Below, piece after piece: positions 42,690 to 51,763 of a stretch of DNA of 64,000 nt. The DNA comes from SZUA-545 sp050297855 (lineage in GTDB: Bacteria > Campylobacterota > Campylobacteria > Campylobacterales > SZUA-545), in NCBI GenBank assembly GCA_050297855.1, contig JBNKTC010000005.1, positions 42,521 to 106,520 of the forward strand, written 5' to 3'. The position numbers were made by a program, and so were the translations under genes. Below the pieces are notes generated by a model. The model did not search any database, was not told where the DNA came from, and was given only the letters and a program-made list of their open reading frames with translations. Within the stretch, counting starts at the first letter, position 1, and every line of letters begins with the position of its first letter.

Positions 42690-44157
42690 ACCGGTCAGTG
42701 ACGGGCGGCTGCTCAAAGGGTTTCAGTGCAAAAAACGGTACTGGCTTGAAGCGCACCGTCCCGAGCTGAAACAGTGTGATACGACCGGCAATGCCTGGAA
42801 GCAGATGGTCAAAGAGGAGGTGGAAGCCGAAGCGATCCGCTTCTTTGGTGAGGGGCTTCGTATCTCCGGGCGCACGGAGAAGTCCGCGGCCAGGGCGACA
42901 CGCAAGGCACTGGAGCGGGAGGAGGCTCTGATTTTTGATGCGGTGTTCATTCATGGGGACATGGTGACACGGGTCGATGCCATGCTCCTTGAAGAGACGG
43001 GATATGCCCTTTATGAGATCAAAAGCAGTGCGGGAATCAAGGATGTATACTTCAACGAAGCCGCCATCAAATGGGCGGTTCTTACACTCTGCAAGGTACC
43101 GCTGTCGCGGAGCTATATCCTTCATATCAACAATAAATATGTCAGAACCGGGGCGCTGGACGTCAGTCGGCTTTTTATAAAAAAGAACATTACCCAGGTG
43201 GTCAAACGGCGCCAGGAAGAGGTGATCAAGACGGTGGACGACCTGCTGTCGATCAAAAAGGACAAACCCAATATTCATATCGGTTCCTGGTGCAACGACC
43301 CGTACGAGTGCGACTTCAAACACCACTGCTGGAGGGATGTCCCTACCCCATCGGTATTTGATCTGCATAAACTGCCCGGAAACAAAAAATTCGAGCTGTA
43401 CCGCCGCGGGATCGTCCGTTTCGAGGAACTTGCGGGGGAGGTCGACCTGAGCCCGGCGCAGCAGCGCCAGGTCGATGCCGAATTGACCGGACGGGACTTT
43501 ATTGACATCACTTCCCTTTCGGGATTCCTCGAACAGATTCGTTTCCCGGTCTATTTCCTCGATTTTGAGACCTTCCAGCAGGCAGTGCCGCGTTTTGACA
43601 ATCTCCGCCCCTATGAGCAGATCCCGTTTCAGTTCTCCCTGCACATCGTCAGGAAAGAGGGCGGTGAGGCGGAGCATATCGAGTTCCTGGCCGAGTCGGG
43701 ATACGATCCGCGCCGTCAATTGGCGGAAAAACTGGTGGCCGTGATGGGTAAGGAGGGGACAATCCTGGCCTATAACCAGTCATTTGAAAAAAGTGTGATC
43801 AAACGGCTGGCGGAAAACTTCGAGGATCTTGGCGAAGGACTGGAGGCGATGCTCGGACGGTTTGCGGACCTGATGTACCCGTTTGAGCAGGGGCTGTACT
43901 ACACCCGTGCCATGAACGGCCGCCACTCCATCAAAACCGTCCTGCCGGCCCTGGTGCCTGAGCTCTCCTACAGCGGTATGGCTATTGGGCACGGGGGTGA
44001 GGCGATGAATGCCTATGCGATGCTGCACCTGGTGAAAGACCCTGCTGAAGCCGCAGCGATCCGGACAAGCCTTCTGGAGTACTGCAAGCTGGATACCTAT
44101 GCCATGGTCCGGATATGGGATAAACTTCAAGAGTCGGTCAAAAAAAGAGGTAAGTGA
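42679..44157 (+). CDS. DUF2779 protein: iron-sulphur PD-(D/E)xK nuclease fused to an RNase H-like exonuclease
   Basis: About 492 residues. The N-terminal half resembles RecB/Cas4 nucleases: YALYEIKSSAGIKDVYFNEAAIKWAVL holds the E-x-K catalytic pair, and four Cys that could bind an iron-sulphur cluster are placed as in Cas4 (GFQCKKRYW near the N-terminus and WCNDPYECDFKHHC near residue 210). The second half, the DUF2779 domain, has a DnaQ-like pattern with YFLDFETF (D-x-E), ILAYNQSFEKSVI and LLEYCKLDTYAMV. I chose the ATG at 42679, overlapping the upstream gene by 11 bases; the frame is open earlier but there it only shadows that gene. Activity is inferred. Confidence 0.85.
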   Translation: MGNKPVSDGRLLKGFQCKKRYWLEAHRPELKQCDTTGNAWKQMVKEEVEAEAIRFFGEGLRISGRTEKSAARATRKALEREEALIFDAVFIHGDMVTRVDAMLLEETGYALYEIKSSAGIKDVYFNEAAIKWAVLTLCKVPLSRSYILHINNKYVRTGALDVSRLFIKKNITQVVKRRQEEVIKTVDDLLSIKKDKPNIHIGSWCNDPYECDFKHHCWRDVPTPSVFDLHKLPGNKKFELYRRGIVRFEELAGEVDLSPAQQRQVDAELTGRDFIDITSLSGFLEQIRFPVYFLDFETFQQAVPRFDNLRPYEQIPFQFSLHIVRKEGGEAEHIEFLAESGYDPRRQLAEKLVAVMGKEGTILAYNQSFEKSVIKRLAENFEDLGEGLEAMLGRFADLMYPFEQGLYYTRAMNGRHSIKTVLPALVPELSYSGMAIGHGGEAMNAYAMLHLVKDPAEAAAIRTSLLEYCKLDTYAMVRIWDKLQESVKKRGK

Positions 44158-44281
44158 ACGGCGTGAAGTTTTAAGCTGCTCTTGAAAAAAATCTGCCATA
44201 ATCAAGTACCGTTTTAGTCACAATTTATTCACAAATTTACGGTTTTCGGGGTCTCGCTGAATTTCCTCAGAAGGGATTGGA

Positions 44282-45775
44282 TTGACAGACAGCCGGCTTG
44301 AAAACAGGATTATTCTCTTTATTATGGTCCTTATTCTGGGACTGACCGCATTTTTTATCGTCATGGCCGATCGCCAACAATCCATGGTAATGGAGAGCCT
44401 GATCGAAGAGGACAGCGGGCGCATCCGGACGATCTACCGCTTCACCCTAAAAAATCTCTATCACGAACTGGAAAACAGTGCCCACAATATCGCTCAGCGC
44501 AACGGGATTATCGATGCTTTAGAAACGGCGGATGTTTCAGAACTGGGTCGGCGGCTCGGCACGCTTTTTGAAAGCCTCCAGGAAGATAACGGCTATATCA
44601 ACCGGCTGCGCTACCACTCCAACCGTTCCGACACAAGTGTCCGTCTGGAAGAGGGGGATGTCAGCCGGTACCGGCGTGACGGTCAGAACGATATCGTCAA
44701 CCTGGCAGTAGCTACGGGAGAAGTGCAGACGGGGGTCGACGTGGACGGGAGTACCCGCTTTTGTATTGCCGTACCGATCGGTACGGACGGTGTGATGTCC
44801 GGGGTCATGGAGTTTGGGGTGGACGTGGGGTATATGCTGGACATGCTGGCCAATGAGTTTGATATCAAGAGCATTATGCTGCTCAAAGAGGAGTATGTAA
44901 ACCACCCCGGGATGCGCAGCCGTTTTATCCGTACTGTCGACGGACACGCCGTGATCCGTTCCAACTGCGGTTCTTTCGATCTGGTCAGACGGCTGGACGA
45001 GATCGATGCGCGGTATACGATCCTGCGTACCAAAGAGCGTACCGACCGTCTCCTCTTTAAGGGGGCTGATCTGTACGATTGTGCGGGGACGGCGATCGGT
45101 CAGATCATCCTGGTCAAAAAGATGGATTTTTTCACCCGGGCCATGGCGCTGTTTAAATGGGTCCTGGGGATCTCGTCGGTGATCCTGGTGGCGGTGATCT
45201 TTTTTATCCTGCGCTATGGGTTCGGGTTTTATATCCGTGATATCAAACAGACCCACCGCAAGCTGCTCCATAAAAACCGTATCCTTGGCAAACTGACCAA
45301 TCTCGATCACCTGACCAAGATCGCCAATCGCCGTCGGATAGACGAGGTGATCCAAAAAGAGTTTAAACGGGGCCACCGGTATGACCAGCCCCTGTCGCTT
45401 ATCCTGTTCGACGTGGATAACTTCAAAAAGATCAATGACGTCTACGGACATAATCGGGGGGACAAGGTCCTGAAGACGATCGCCAAACTGGTCCGCTCAT
45501 CCGTCAGGGAGTCCGACCACTTCGGTCGCTGGGGCGGCGAAGAGTTTGTGATCGTCTGTACGGAGACGCACCTGGATGATGCCGTCAAGGTCGCGGAGAA
45601 GCTGCGTCGGGTGATCGGCGAATATGAGTTTGAAGAGGTGGGGGGATTAAGCTGCAGCTTCGGGGTAAGCGAGTTTGATTTTAACGAAACGGTCGAGGTC
45701 TCCGTCCATAATGCCGACAAAGCACTCTACCGGGCCAAGGCCGAAGGGAAAGACCGTGTGGTCCCGCATCGTTAG
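44282..45775 (+). CDS. Membrane-anchored diguanylate cyclase (GGDEF)
   Basis: Synthesises cyclic-di-GMP from GTP. The 497-residue protein has a membrane segment at about 8-28, a periplasmic sensor of about 250 residues (contains TGVDVDGSTRFCIAVPIG, reminiscent of Cache domains), a second membrane segment at about 295-320, a short coil, and a GGDEF domain with LTKIANRRRIDEVI, LILFDVDNFKKINDVYGH and the active-site GRWGGEEFVIV. The substrate-binding residues are complete, so it should be an active cyclase. No I-site RxxD is obvious right before GGEEF. Start codon is TTG, preceded by AAGGGATTGG; a nearby alternative start is possible. Confidence 0.92.
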   Translation: MTDSRLENRIILFIMVLILGLTAFFIVMADRQQSMVMESLIEEDSGRIRTIYRFTLKNLYHELENSAHNIAQRNGIIDALETADVSELGRRLGTLFESLQEDNGYINRLRYHSNRSDTSVRLEEGDVSRYRRDGQNDIVNLAVATGEVQTGVDVDGSTRFCIAVPIGTDGVMSGVMEFGVDVGYMLDMLANEFDIKSIMLLKEEYVNHPGMRSRFIRTVDGHAVIRSNCGSFDLVRRLDEIDARYTILRTKERTDRLLFKGADLYDCAGTAIGQIILVKKMDFFTRAMALFKWVLGISSVILVAVIFFILRYGFGFYIRDIKQTHRKLLHKNRILGKLTNLDHLTKIANRRRIDEVIQKEFKRGHRYDQPLSLILFDVDNFKKINDVYGHNRGDKVLKTIAKLVRSSVRESDHFGRWGGEEFVIVCTETHLDDAVKVAEKLRRVIGEYEFEEVGGLSCSFGVSEFDFNETVEVSVHNADKALYRAKAEGKDRVVPHR

Positions 45776-45822
45776 GGCAAAAAATATTTTTTAAAAAAAT
45801 GTCACCCATTTGTTTAAAAAGG

Positions 45823-45831
45823 TGATATAAT
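45823..45831 (+). promoter_or_regulatory. Promoter of the cold-shock gene
   Basis: TGA-TATAAT is a perfect extended -10 element 147 bases before the cspA start, in a 202-base gap. It implies a leader of about 140 bases, as is usual for cold-shock genes. Confidence 0.6.
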
Positions 45832-45942
45832 CGTTGATACGGGAAACTTCGATATAGATCTTCGAGTACTCTACAGTATCAAAATCTACTTATTTGCCTT
45901 CCAGGAAATAAATTTCATCGCAAGCTTCTTGATTTTACAACA

Positions 45943-45960
45943 TCCGGTATGACAGCCGGA
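45943..45960 (+). other. Hairpin in the cold-shock mRNA leader
   Basis: TCCGG and CCGGA pair around an 8-base loop, ending 17 bases before the cspA start codon. Leaders of cold-shock mRNAs often refold with temperature; here the link is inferred from position only. Confidence 0.4.
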
Positions 45961-45977
45961 ACGAACAAAGAGGTACT

Positions 45978-46199
45978 ATGTCAGATCAACTAGTTACAGG
46001 TAGCGTTAAATGGTTTAACGAAGAAAAAGGGTATGGATTCATCCAGCAAGACAACGGCGGAGCAGACGTATTCGTACACTTCAGTGCCATTAACGGAACC
46101 GGCGGTAGACGCACACTTTTTGAAGGTCAAAAAGTAACATTTGAAATCGGTGAAGGCCAAAAAGGTCCCCAAGCCGAAAACGTCACTGTTGTAGAGTAA
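45978..46199 (+). CDS. cspA: Cold-shock protein, CspA family
   Basis: A 73-residue single-stranded nucleic acid chaperone. It is one OB-fold cold-shock domain with KWFNEEKGYGFI (RNP1) and ADVFVHFSAI (RNP2) and the usual end GPQAENVTVV. Length is standard. Monocistronic: extended -10 promoter and long leader upstream, strong terminator downstream. Which condition induces it cannot be told. Confidence 0.97.
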   Translation: MSDQLVTGSVKWFNEEKGYGFIQQDNGGADVFVHFSAINGTGGRRTLFEGQKVTFEIGEGQKGPQAENVTVVE

Positions 46200-46211
46200 C
46201 TCTAGCAGCAG

Positions 46212-46240
46212 ACCGGGCGGCTTCGCCCGGTACTTTTTTT
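46212..46240 (+). terminator. Rho-independent terminator of cspA
   Basis: ACCGGGCG and CGCCCGGT form a perfect 8-bp stem with loop GCTT, followed after two bases by seven T. It sits 12 bases after the cspA stop and runs into the stop codon of convergent putA. Confidence 0.9.
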
Positions 46241-49200
46241 ACTCCCCTCTCTTCCCGAGATTGCCGTAGCGATGATAGCGATAGGTAATACTCTGTTCCA
46301 CAAAATAGTTTATCAACTCAATACGACCCTCCGAAACAGGCCGGTTCGCATGGATATGTCTGCCTGATGCGGCAGCCGCATCGAAGACCTCGCGACTGAT
46401 CGTCTCTTCACCGATATAGCGAATAGCACCAAAACCGCTGAGCATACCGGCAACGGATGCATCATCCCGATGGGAGACCGTGTCACTCTCATCTAACAGG
46501 GATGAAAGAAGGCGTTCGATCTGGTGTGTCCGATCTCCTTCGCTCGGTGTCATGGCGACGTGAAGCGGGATCTTTGCGATCTTGACCGCCGAAACGACCG
46601 CCAGGATATCAAAAAGTGTCTCATCGCCCCGCAGACGCAAAAGAACGGAATCGCGCGGCAGGTAGCGCTGAAGGTTCTCTTCCCCCCGTAGGCCGACATA
46701 ATCGACTTCGCGTGTAAAATGCTCCCGGTACGCTTTTTCGTAACTGGCTATGGCATAGGCAAGGCGGTCCAGTGTTGCGGTCTCGTTGTGAAAGAGGGCA
46801 GCGTCCAGTCCTGCGACGGTGCGGGCCAGTGCCGAGTCGGGTTCATGTTCCCGCTGTATGGTCTCGCCTTCGGAAAAGGTGACAAACTGGGTGACATAGT
46901 TCCAGCCGCCGGCCTTGATGCCGGCACCGATGGCCGATTTGCCCATTCCGCCGAAGGGCTGACGCAGGACGATCGCCCCGGTGGTGGAACGGTTGATGTA
47001 GAGGTTCCCCGCCCGGATCGCATCGCGCCAGACAGCATGTTCGCGTTCGTCCAGGGACTCGAGGCCCGATGTCAGACCGTACCCCGTTGCATTGACCATC
47101 TCGATGGCATGCTCCAGGTTCTCAGCCCGCATAACCGCGATGACCGGACCGAAGAGTTCGTGGGTGTGGCAGAAGTTGCCGGCCTGCACGTCCCATTTTA
47201 TCCCGGGTGAGATGAGGTAGGGGTTGTTATCCACGGTTGCAGGCTGAAGTGCCCAGGATTCACCCGGCTCGAGTATTTCGATCGCGTTCTTCAGGTCACC
47301 TTTGGGTGGCTGGATAAGGGGCCCGATACGGCTTTGAAGTTCCCAGGGGGAGCCGACGGGCATACTGCGGGCGGCATCGACCAGGGCCGATTTAAAGGCT
47401 GGGTCGTCATACACCTCCTTCTCAAGGATCAGGAGCGAGGTGGCCGAACACTTCTGGCCGACATTGCTGAATGCCGAGTGGAGGACGTTCTTGATTGCCA
47501 GGTCGCGGTCGGCCATGGCCGTGACGATCGTGGCATTTTTACCCCCGGTCTCGGCGGAGATATGGACGGTGGGGTTCTTTTTCAGAATACGCATCGCCGC
47601 ATCGGTCCCGCCCGTAAAGATAACAAAGTCCACATCCTTATGGGTGCTCAATGTTTCGCCCGCCCCTTCACCGCGGCACGGCATAAACTGCAACACTTTT
47701 TTGGAGATCCCTGCTTCCCAGAAGCACTGGCAGAGTTGATAGGCTGTCAGGGCGGCGGCGCTGGCCGGTTTGACGATGACTGTGTTGCCCGTGATCAGTG
47801 CAGAGATGATCCCGCCCGCCGGGATGGCGACGGGGAAGTTCCACGGTGTGATGACGACCCCCACACCCTTTGGCATGCTCTGTACCGTTTTAAGGGCTTC
47901 CAGTTTTTCGAGGGAACGGGGGTAGAACTGGGCAAAGTCGATCGCTTCAGAGATCTCGATGTCACACTCTTTAAAGACCTTGCCGCATTCGGCGGCGGCG
48001 ATCCCCATAAGGTTGCCCCGCTCACGGTGGATGATCTTGGCCGCCTCGCTGATCAGGGCATGCCGTTCGCGCCGGGTCGTTTTGCGCCACCCTTCCGGGT
48101 CCGCTTTGGCGACGGCGACGGCCTGTTCCACGTCGGCATCGGTCGCCAGCGGGAAGGTACCCACCGTCACCTGCTTATCCGGGTAGGCGTGGTCGTAGGC
48201 GGTCACCTTGTCCCGTTCAGTGATCGTCTCACCGTCCAGTACGATGGCTGCCTCAAGCGGAGCACGCTGCCGGAAGTCCCACGCCGTGATAATCTCGTCG
48301 GCCCAGAGGCGGTTGGCCGGCAGGCTCCAGTCGGTCGCGGGATCGTTGGCAAACTCTCCCGTCTCGTAACTTCCGTGAAGGTCGTGGGATTCGTTCCGGC
48401 GGTCCTGAGTCCGCTTGGGGGTATCGCGCACCTCGCTTTTTTGAAGGTGGGAGCGTTCGAACCCTCCCTGGAGCAGATCCCACTGGGAAGATCCGACCTT
48501 CAGGCCGAAAGCGTGGCGCAGGAAGTTCTCTTCGGCGGTATTTTCGTCCAAACGCCGTACCAGGTAGGCGATGGCATTGACAAACTCCTCTTTGGCCGCT
48601 ACGGGCGCATAGAGGAGGATATCGCCGTGTTCCTGTTTGATCACCTTCTGGGAGGAGACGGCGATCCCTTCGAGCATCTCAAAGATGATATGGGGAAGGA
48701 CCCCGTTTTGCTCTGCCACTTCGTAGGCGTAGGCGATATCAAAGAGGTTATGGGATGCGACTCCGATACGGACCGCCTCGATGTGTTCGGGCATCAGGGC
48801 ATAATCGAGCATCTTTTTGTAGTTGGCGTCGGTATGGGACTTCTGATCGAAGGTGACCATCTCCCAGTTCTCGATGGAGGCTTCGCACTGTTCCATCTCC
48901 ATGTTGGCCCCCTTGACGATCCGTACTTTGACGGGGGAGCCGCCGTTTTTGACCCGCTCCATGGCCCACTCGGTCAGACGCTGCTGCCAGCGGTGGGTGT
49001 CGGGAAGGTAGGCCTGCAGGACGATCCCGGCATAGAGCCCTTTAAACTTCGGCCGGTCGAGAGTGCGCATAAAGGCGTTGATCGTCAGCTCAACGTCGCG
49101 GTACTCCTCCATGTCAAGATTGACGAACTTCCCGCCTTTTGCGGCGGCGGTGTAGAGTCGGGTCAGTTTTGATTCCAGCTGTTCCAGGGTCCACTCAAAG

Positions 49201-49769
49201 GCGAGGGAGTCGATCTGGGAGAAGATCGTGGAGATCTTGACGGAGATGTAGGAGACGCTGTCCCCCTCCAATGCCCGGATATATTTCTGCATCCGGCGTT
49301 CCGCTTCTTCTTCGCCCAGGACCGCTTCGCCGATAAAATTTACGTTGGTCTGGATCTGTTCGTTTTTACGCTTTGCGAGGTAGTCGGTAAACGGCCCCTC
49401 CTCGCCGTGGATCACGACATCGGCTGTCTCCTGCCGGATATAGCGGATCACCTGGGTGACAGCCAAAGAGGGCAGAATGGGCCCCAGGTGACGCAGCATC
49501 GCCATGAGGACACGTTCCAGGCTGGTTAAAAATGACGCCTCGCTGTGGGAGCCGAGGATATGCTTGAACTGCTCCAGGGCGCGCGCGGGGTTTTTGGCCC
49601 GGAAACTCTGGTCAAGCAGCTCCATAAAGAGCAGTTTGTCTTCGGGGTGGTCCAGCATCTTGGCGACCTTCTGCTGAAAAACCATATCTTTCCGTGTTTC
49701 GACGGCTGTCGCCGCCTGGACCCATGCCTTGGCCCGTTCGATCGATTGTCGGATAATCTGCTCTTGCAT
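46239..49769 (-). CDS. putA: Bifunctional proline dehydrogenase / L-glutamate gamma-semialdehyde dehydrogenase PutA
   Basis: Oxidises proline to glutamate in two steps, FAD-linked then NAD-linked, at the membrane face. About 1176 residues. The first half is a PRODH barrel (AFEWTLEQLESKLTRLY, VKIVKGANMEME-like stretch VRIVKGANMEMEQ, GVASHNLFDIAYA, FEMLEGIA). The second half is an aldehyde dehydrogenase with ITPWNFPVAIPAGG, SAETGGKNATIV and the catalytic Cys in NVGQKCSATSLLIL. There is no N-terminal ribbon-helix-helix, so it does not repress its own gene as in E. coli. I chose the ATG at 49769 with AGGAAGCAGA upstream; an earlier in-frame ATG at 49850 has no such site. Confidence 0.95.
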   Translation of the reverse strand: MQEQIIRQSIERAKAWVQAATAVETRKDMVFQQKVAKMLDHPEDKLLFMELLDQSFRAKNPARALEQFKHILGSHSEASFLTSLERVLMAMLRHLGPILPSLAVTQVIRYIRQETADVVIHGEEGPFTDYLAKRKNEQIQTNVNFIGEAVLGEEEAERRMQKYIRALEGDSVSYISVKISTIFSQIDSLAFEWTLEQLESKLTRLYTAAAKGGKFVNLDMEEYRDVELTINAFMRTLDRPKFKGLYAGIVLQAYLPDTHRWQQRLTEWAMERVKNGGSPVKVRIVKGANMEMEQCEASIENWEMVTFDQKSHTDANYKKMLDYALMPEHIEAVRIGVASHNLFDIAYAYEVAEQNGVLPHIIFEMLEGIAVSSQKVIKQEHGDILLYAPVAAKEEFVNAIAYLVRRLDENTAEENFLRHAFGLKVGSSQWDLLQGGFERSHLQKSEVRDTPKRTQDRRNESHDLHGSYETGEFANDPATDWSLPANRLWADEIITAWDFRQRAPLEAAIVLDGETITERDKVTAYDHAYPDKQVTVGTFPLATDADVEQAVAVAKADPEGWRKTTRRERHALISEAAKIIHRERGNLMGIAAAECGKVFKECDIEISEAIDFAQFYPRSLEKLEALKTVQSMPKGVGVVITPWNFPVAIPAGGIISALITGNTVIVKPASAAALTAYQLCQCFWEAGISKKVLQFMPCRGEGAGETLSTHKDVDFVIFTGGTDAAMRILKKNPTVHISAETGGKNATIVTAMADRDLAIKNVLHSAFSNVGQKCSATSLLILEKEVYDDPAFKSALVDAARSMPVGSPWELQSRIGPLIQPPKGDLKNAIEILEPGESWALQPATVDNNPYLISPGIKWDVQAGNFCHTHELFGPVIAVMRAENLEHAIEMVNATGYGLTSGLESLDEREHAVWRDAIRAGNLYINRSTTGAIVLRQPFGGMGKSAIGAGIKAGGWNYVTQFVTFSEGETIQREHEPDSALARTVAGLDAALFHNETATLDRLAYAIASYEKAYREHFTREVDYVGLRGEENLQRYLPRDSVLLRLRGDETLFDILAVVSAVKIAKIPLHVAMTPSEGDRTHQIERLLSSLLDESDTVSHRDDASVAGMLSGFGAIRYIGEETISREVFDAAAASGRHIHANRPVSEGRIELINYFVEQSITYRYHRYGNLGKRGE

Positions 49770-49878
49770 TCTGCTTCCTGCTTTCCATTCGTAGTGTCGG
49801 TATACGCTGCCGACCTGGAACATGGTAACAAAAAAGCTTTTAGGGGGCAAAACTTTGTATGTTAGGGAAAAAGGGAGC

Positions 49879-50109
49879 TCAGTTTAGGTAGGGGCATTTC
49901 GGGATAAGGGGATTTAGGAGTGCGATGACCCGCTCTTTTTCAAGCCCTGTTTCCCGCAACTCTTCACCATATAGAAGGTCGGTCAGTGCCAGGAGGTCCG
50001 ATTCATCGTCGAGGGAGGTCGCCATAAAAAGGATATTGCGTACCAGGTGGTCGGGGAGACCGCTTTGGCTGCATTGGACATGGTAATGGCACTGGGGACA
50101 CAGACTCAC
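49879..50109 (-). CDS. Small cysteine-containing hypothetical protein
   Basis: A 76-residue protein of unknown function. It begins CPQCHYHVQC, suggesting a zinc knuckle, continues with a helical region rich in Leu and acidic residues (LALTDLLYGEELRETGLEKERV) and ends with Cys-Pro-Tyr. It lies 109 bases upstream of putA and could be its leader gene or independent. Coding status is supported by ordinary composition and an ATG, but not by any homolog I know. It may be spurious. Confidence 0.55.
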   Translation of the reverse strand: MSLCPQCHYHVQCSQSGLPDHLVRNILFMATSLDDESDLLALTDLLYGEELRETGLEKERVIALLNPLIPKCPYLN

Positions 50110-50192
50110 CGGCTTCTCCTCTGTCGGATTTTGAAATACGCCGGTATCTTAGTATATAAAGATGATTTTGTTGTGAATTCTGTGTAAGCTTT

Positions 50193-50984
50193 TTATGAAG
50201 CGAGCATGGGAAGGGGTGCAGGCCGCTCCAGGAGAGACGCCATGCTCTCCCTTCCCAGGTCAAAGGCGCGCGCAAGGTCTCTGAGTCCCAAAAAACTGAG
50301 CCCGTTGAGTTCGGGCGGGGCAAGATAGAGGTCACAGCGGCCGATCTGATCCCGGATACTGGCATGCCAGCTGAGGAACAGGGAGCGGGTCAGTATCCGC
50401 TTAAGCCCTTTGGGGTCGACCGGGATATTGGGGTGGAGGTTGATACCTAGAAGGGGGTAGGGGTAGGGAAGGAGCGGTTCGACGGGGAGGTTGTCATAGA
50501 TCCCTCCGTCGAGAAGTTTTTCACCCCGGTAGATGACCGGTTCAAAGAGTGGATAGATCGCAGCCGAGGCAAGAAGGATCGATACCGTATCACCCCGGTT
50601 AAAGCGGCGGAGGTTGCCTTCCCCGGACTCCACGGCGGTGACGTAAAGGGGGATGGGGTGGTCTTCCAGGCGGGGGATCGGTGCGATCTCCCGTAGGATC
50701 GCGGCGTTGCGGTCGATCTTTAAGAGGCCTTCGCCGAAAAGGTTGAGGCGGAAGATCTTGCGAAAGCTTCGGGACTGGAAGATCTCCAGAAGCTCCCGGG
50801 GAGACCGTCCCGCGGCGATCCCCGCCCCGACGATCGCCCCGATACTGCTGCCGGAGATCGCCTTGACGGGGATGGCATATTCCCGGAGTGCCTCGATTGC
50901 ACCCAGGTGAAACGCACCCCTTGCCGCCCCTCCGGAGAGGGCGAGGGTCACTCCGGATGTTGGGTCATATCGATGATTTTCCAT
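50193..50984 (-). CDS. Patatin-like phospholipase (RssA/YchK type)
   Basis: A 263-residue serine hydrolase of the patatin fold, likely cytoplasmic and acting on phospholipids or acyl esters. It has the oxyanion motif SGGAARGAFHLG, the nucleophile in GSSIG (S47), and the catalytic Asp in DGGIYDNLP. The ATG at 50984 follows GGAGGGGGA but overlaps the upstream gene by 37 bases; a GTG at 50951 would give a 4-base overlap (GTGA) and the more usual N-terminus, so the true start may be either. It is translationally coupled to the phosphoesterase gene. Confidence 0.9.
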   Translation of the reverse strand: MENHRYDPTSGVTLALSGGAARGAFHLGAIEALREYAIPVKAISGSSIGAIVGAGIAAGRSPRELLEIFQSRSFRKIFRLNLFGEGLLKIDRNAAILREIAPIPRLEDHPIPLYVTAVESGEGNLRRFNRGDTVSILLASAAIYPLFEPVIYRGEKLLDGGIYDNLPVEPLLPYPYPLLGINLHPNIPVDPKGLKRILTRSLFLSWHASIRDQIGRCDLYLAPPELNGLSFLGLRDLARAFDLGRESMASLLERPAPLPMLAS

Positions 50985-51691
50985 TCCCCCTCCATGGTCT
51001 CGACGATCGCCGTACAGCTCTCCACCCAGTCACCGCAGTTGAGGTAGTCGATACCGCCGATCTTACGGATCTCCGCTTTGTGGATATGGCCGCAGATGAT
51101 ACCGTCGTACGATTTTTGATTGGCATACTCGGCGAGGATCGTCTCGAAATCGGTAATAAAACTGACCGACTTTTTGACATTGTCCTTCACATACTTTGAG
51201 AGGGACCAGTAGCGTTTGATCCCGAACTGTTTCCGGATAAAATGCAAAAAGGCGTTCAGATGCAACAGGAAATCGTACCCGTAATCTCCCAGGACCGCCA
51301 GCCACTTCTTGGTCATCGTGACTGAGTCGAAATAGTCGCCGTGAACGACATAGTAGCGTTTCCCGTTTGCCGCTTCGTAGTCCGCTTCATTGGCGATGGT
51401 CAGGTTTTCCCCCATCAGGATCGGGATAAAGGGGCGCAGGAATTCGTCATGGTTTCCGGTGATAAAGTGGACTTTGGTCCCTTTTCGCGCTTTTCTGAGG
51501 ATCTTCTGGATGACGTCGGAGTGGGCCTGGGGCCAGAGGAAGCGCCGCTTGATCGCCCAGCCGTCGATGATATCGCCGACGAGGTAGAGGTTGTCCGATT
51601 CGTGTTCTTTAAGAAAGGTCAGAAGACGGGAGGCCTGTGAGAAGCGGGTTCCCAGGTGGATATCCGAGATAAAAATGGAACGGTATTGCAC
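50948..51691 (-). CDS. LpxH-like metallophosphoesterase (UDP-2,3-diacylglucosamine diphosphatase family)
   Basis: A 247-residue calcineurin-like phosphoesterase. Metal motifs are in order: FISDIHLG (D10, H12), LVGDIIDGW (D40), ITGNHDEFL, VVHGDYFD and IICGHIHKAEI. This pattern, with an Arg/Trp-rich cap region, matches the LpxH-like group which cleaves UDP-diacylglucosamine in lipid A synthesis; LpxH-like paralogs with other roles are common in Campylobacterota, so the substrate is not certain. Overlaps the patatin gene. Confidence 0.88.
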   Translation of the reverse strand: MQYRSIFISDIHLGTRFSQASRLLTFLKEHESDNLYLVGDIIDGWAIKRRFLWPQAHSDVIQKILRKARKGTKVHFITGNHDEFLRPFIPILMGENLTIANEADYEAANGKRYYVVHGDYFDSVTMTKKWLAVLGDYGYDFLLHLNAFLHFIRKQFGIKRYWSLSKYVKDNVKKSVSFITDFETILAEYANQKSYDGIICGHIHKAEIRKIGGIDYLNCGDWVESCTAIVETMEGEWKIIDMTQHPE

Positions 51692-51763
51692 GCGCTACTC
51701 CGATGAATAAACGTTGCATGCAGTGTAGTCGTCTTTGGTGACAACGTGGTAACCGTTCCGGTA

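Noticed and set aside
48124..48139. TGTTCCACGTC in putA as a parS half-site
   Set aside because: The right half is unrelated (CGGCAT), and the core lacks the final G of CACGTG.
47334..49172. A long open frame of over 600 codons on the plus strand opposite putA
   Set aside because: It is the complement of the conserved putA frame in GC-rich DNA, has no recognisable domain and repeats low-complexity Gly/Asp-rich residues; putA motifs are unambiguous.
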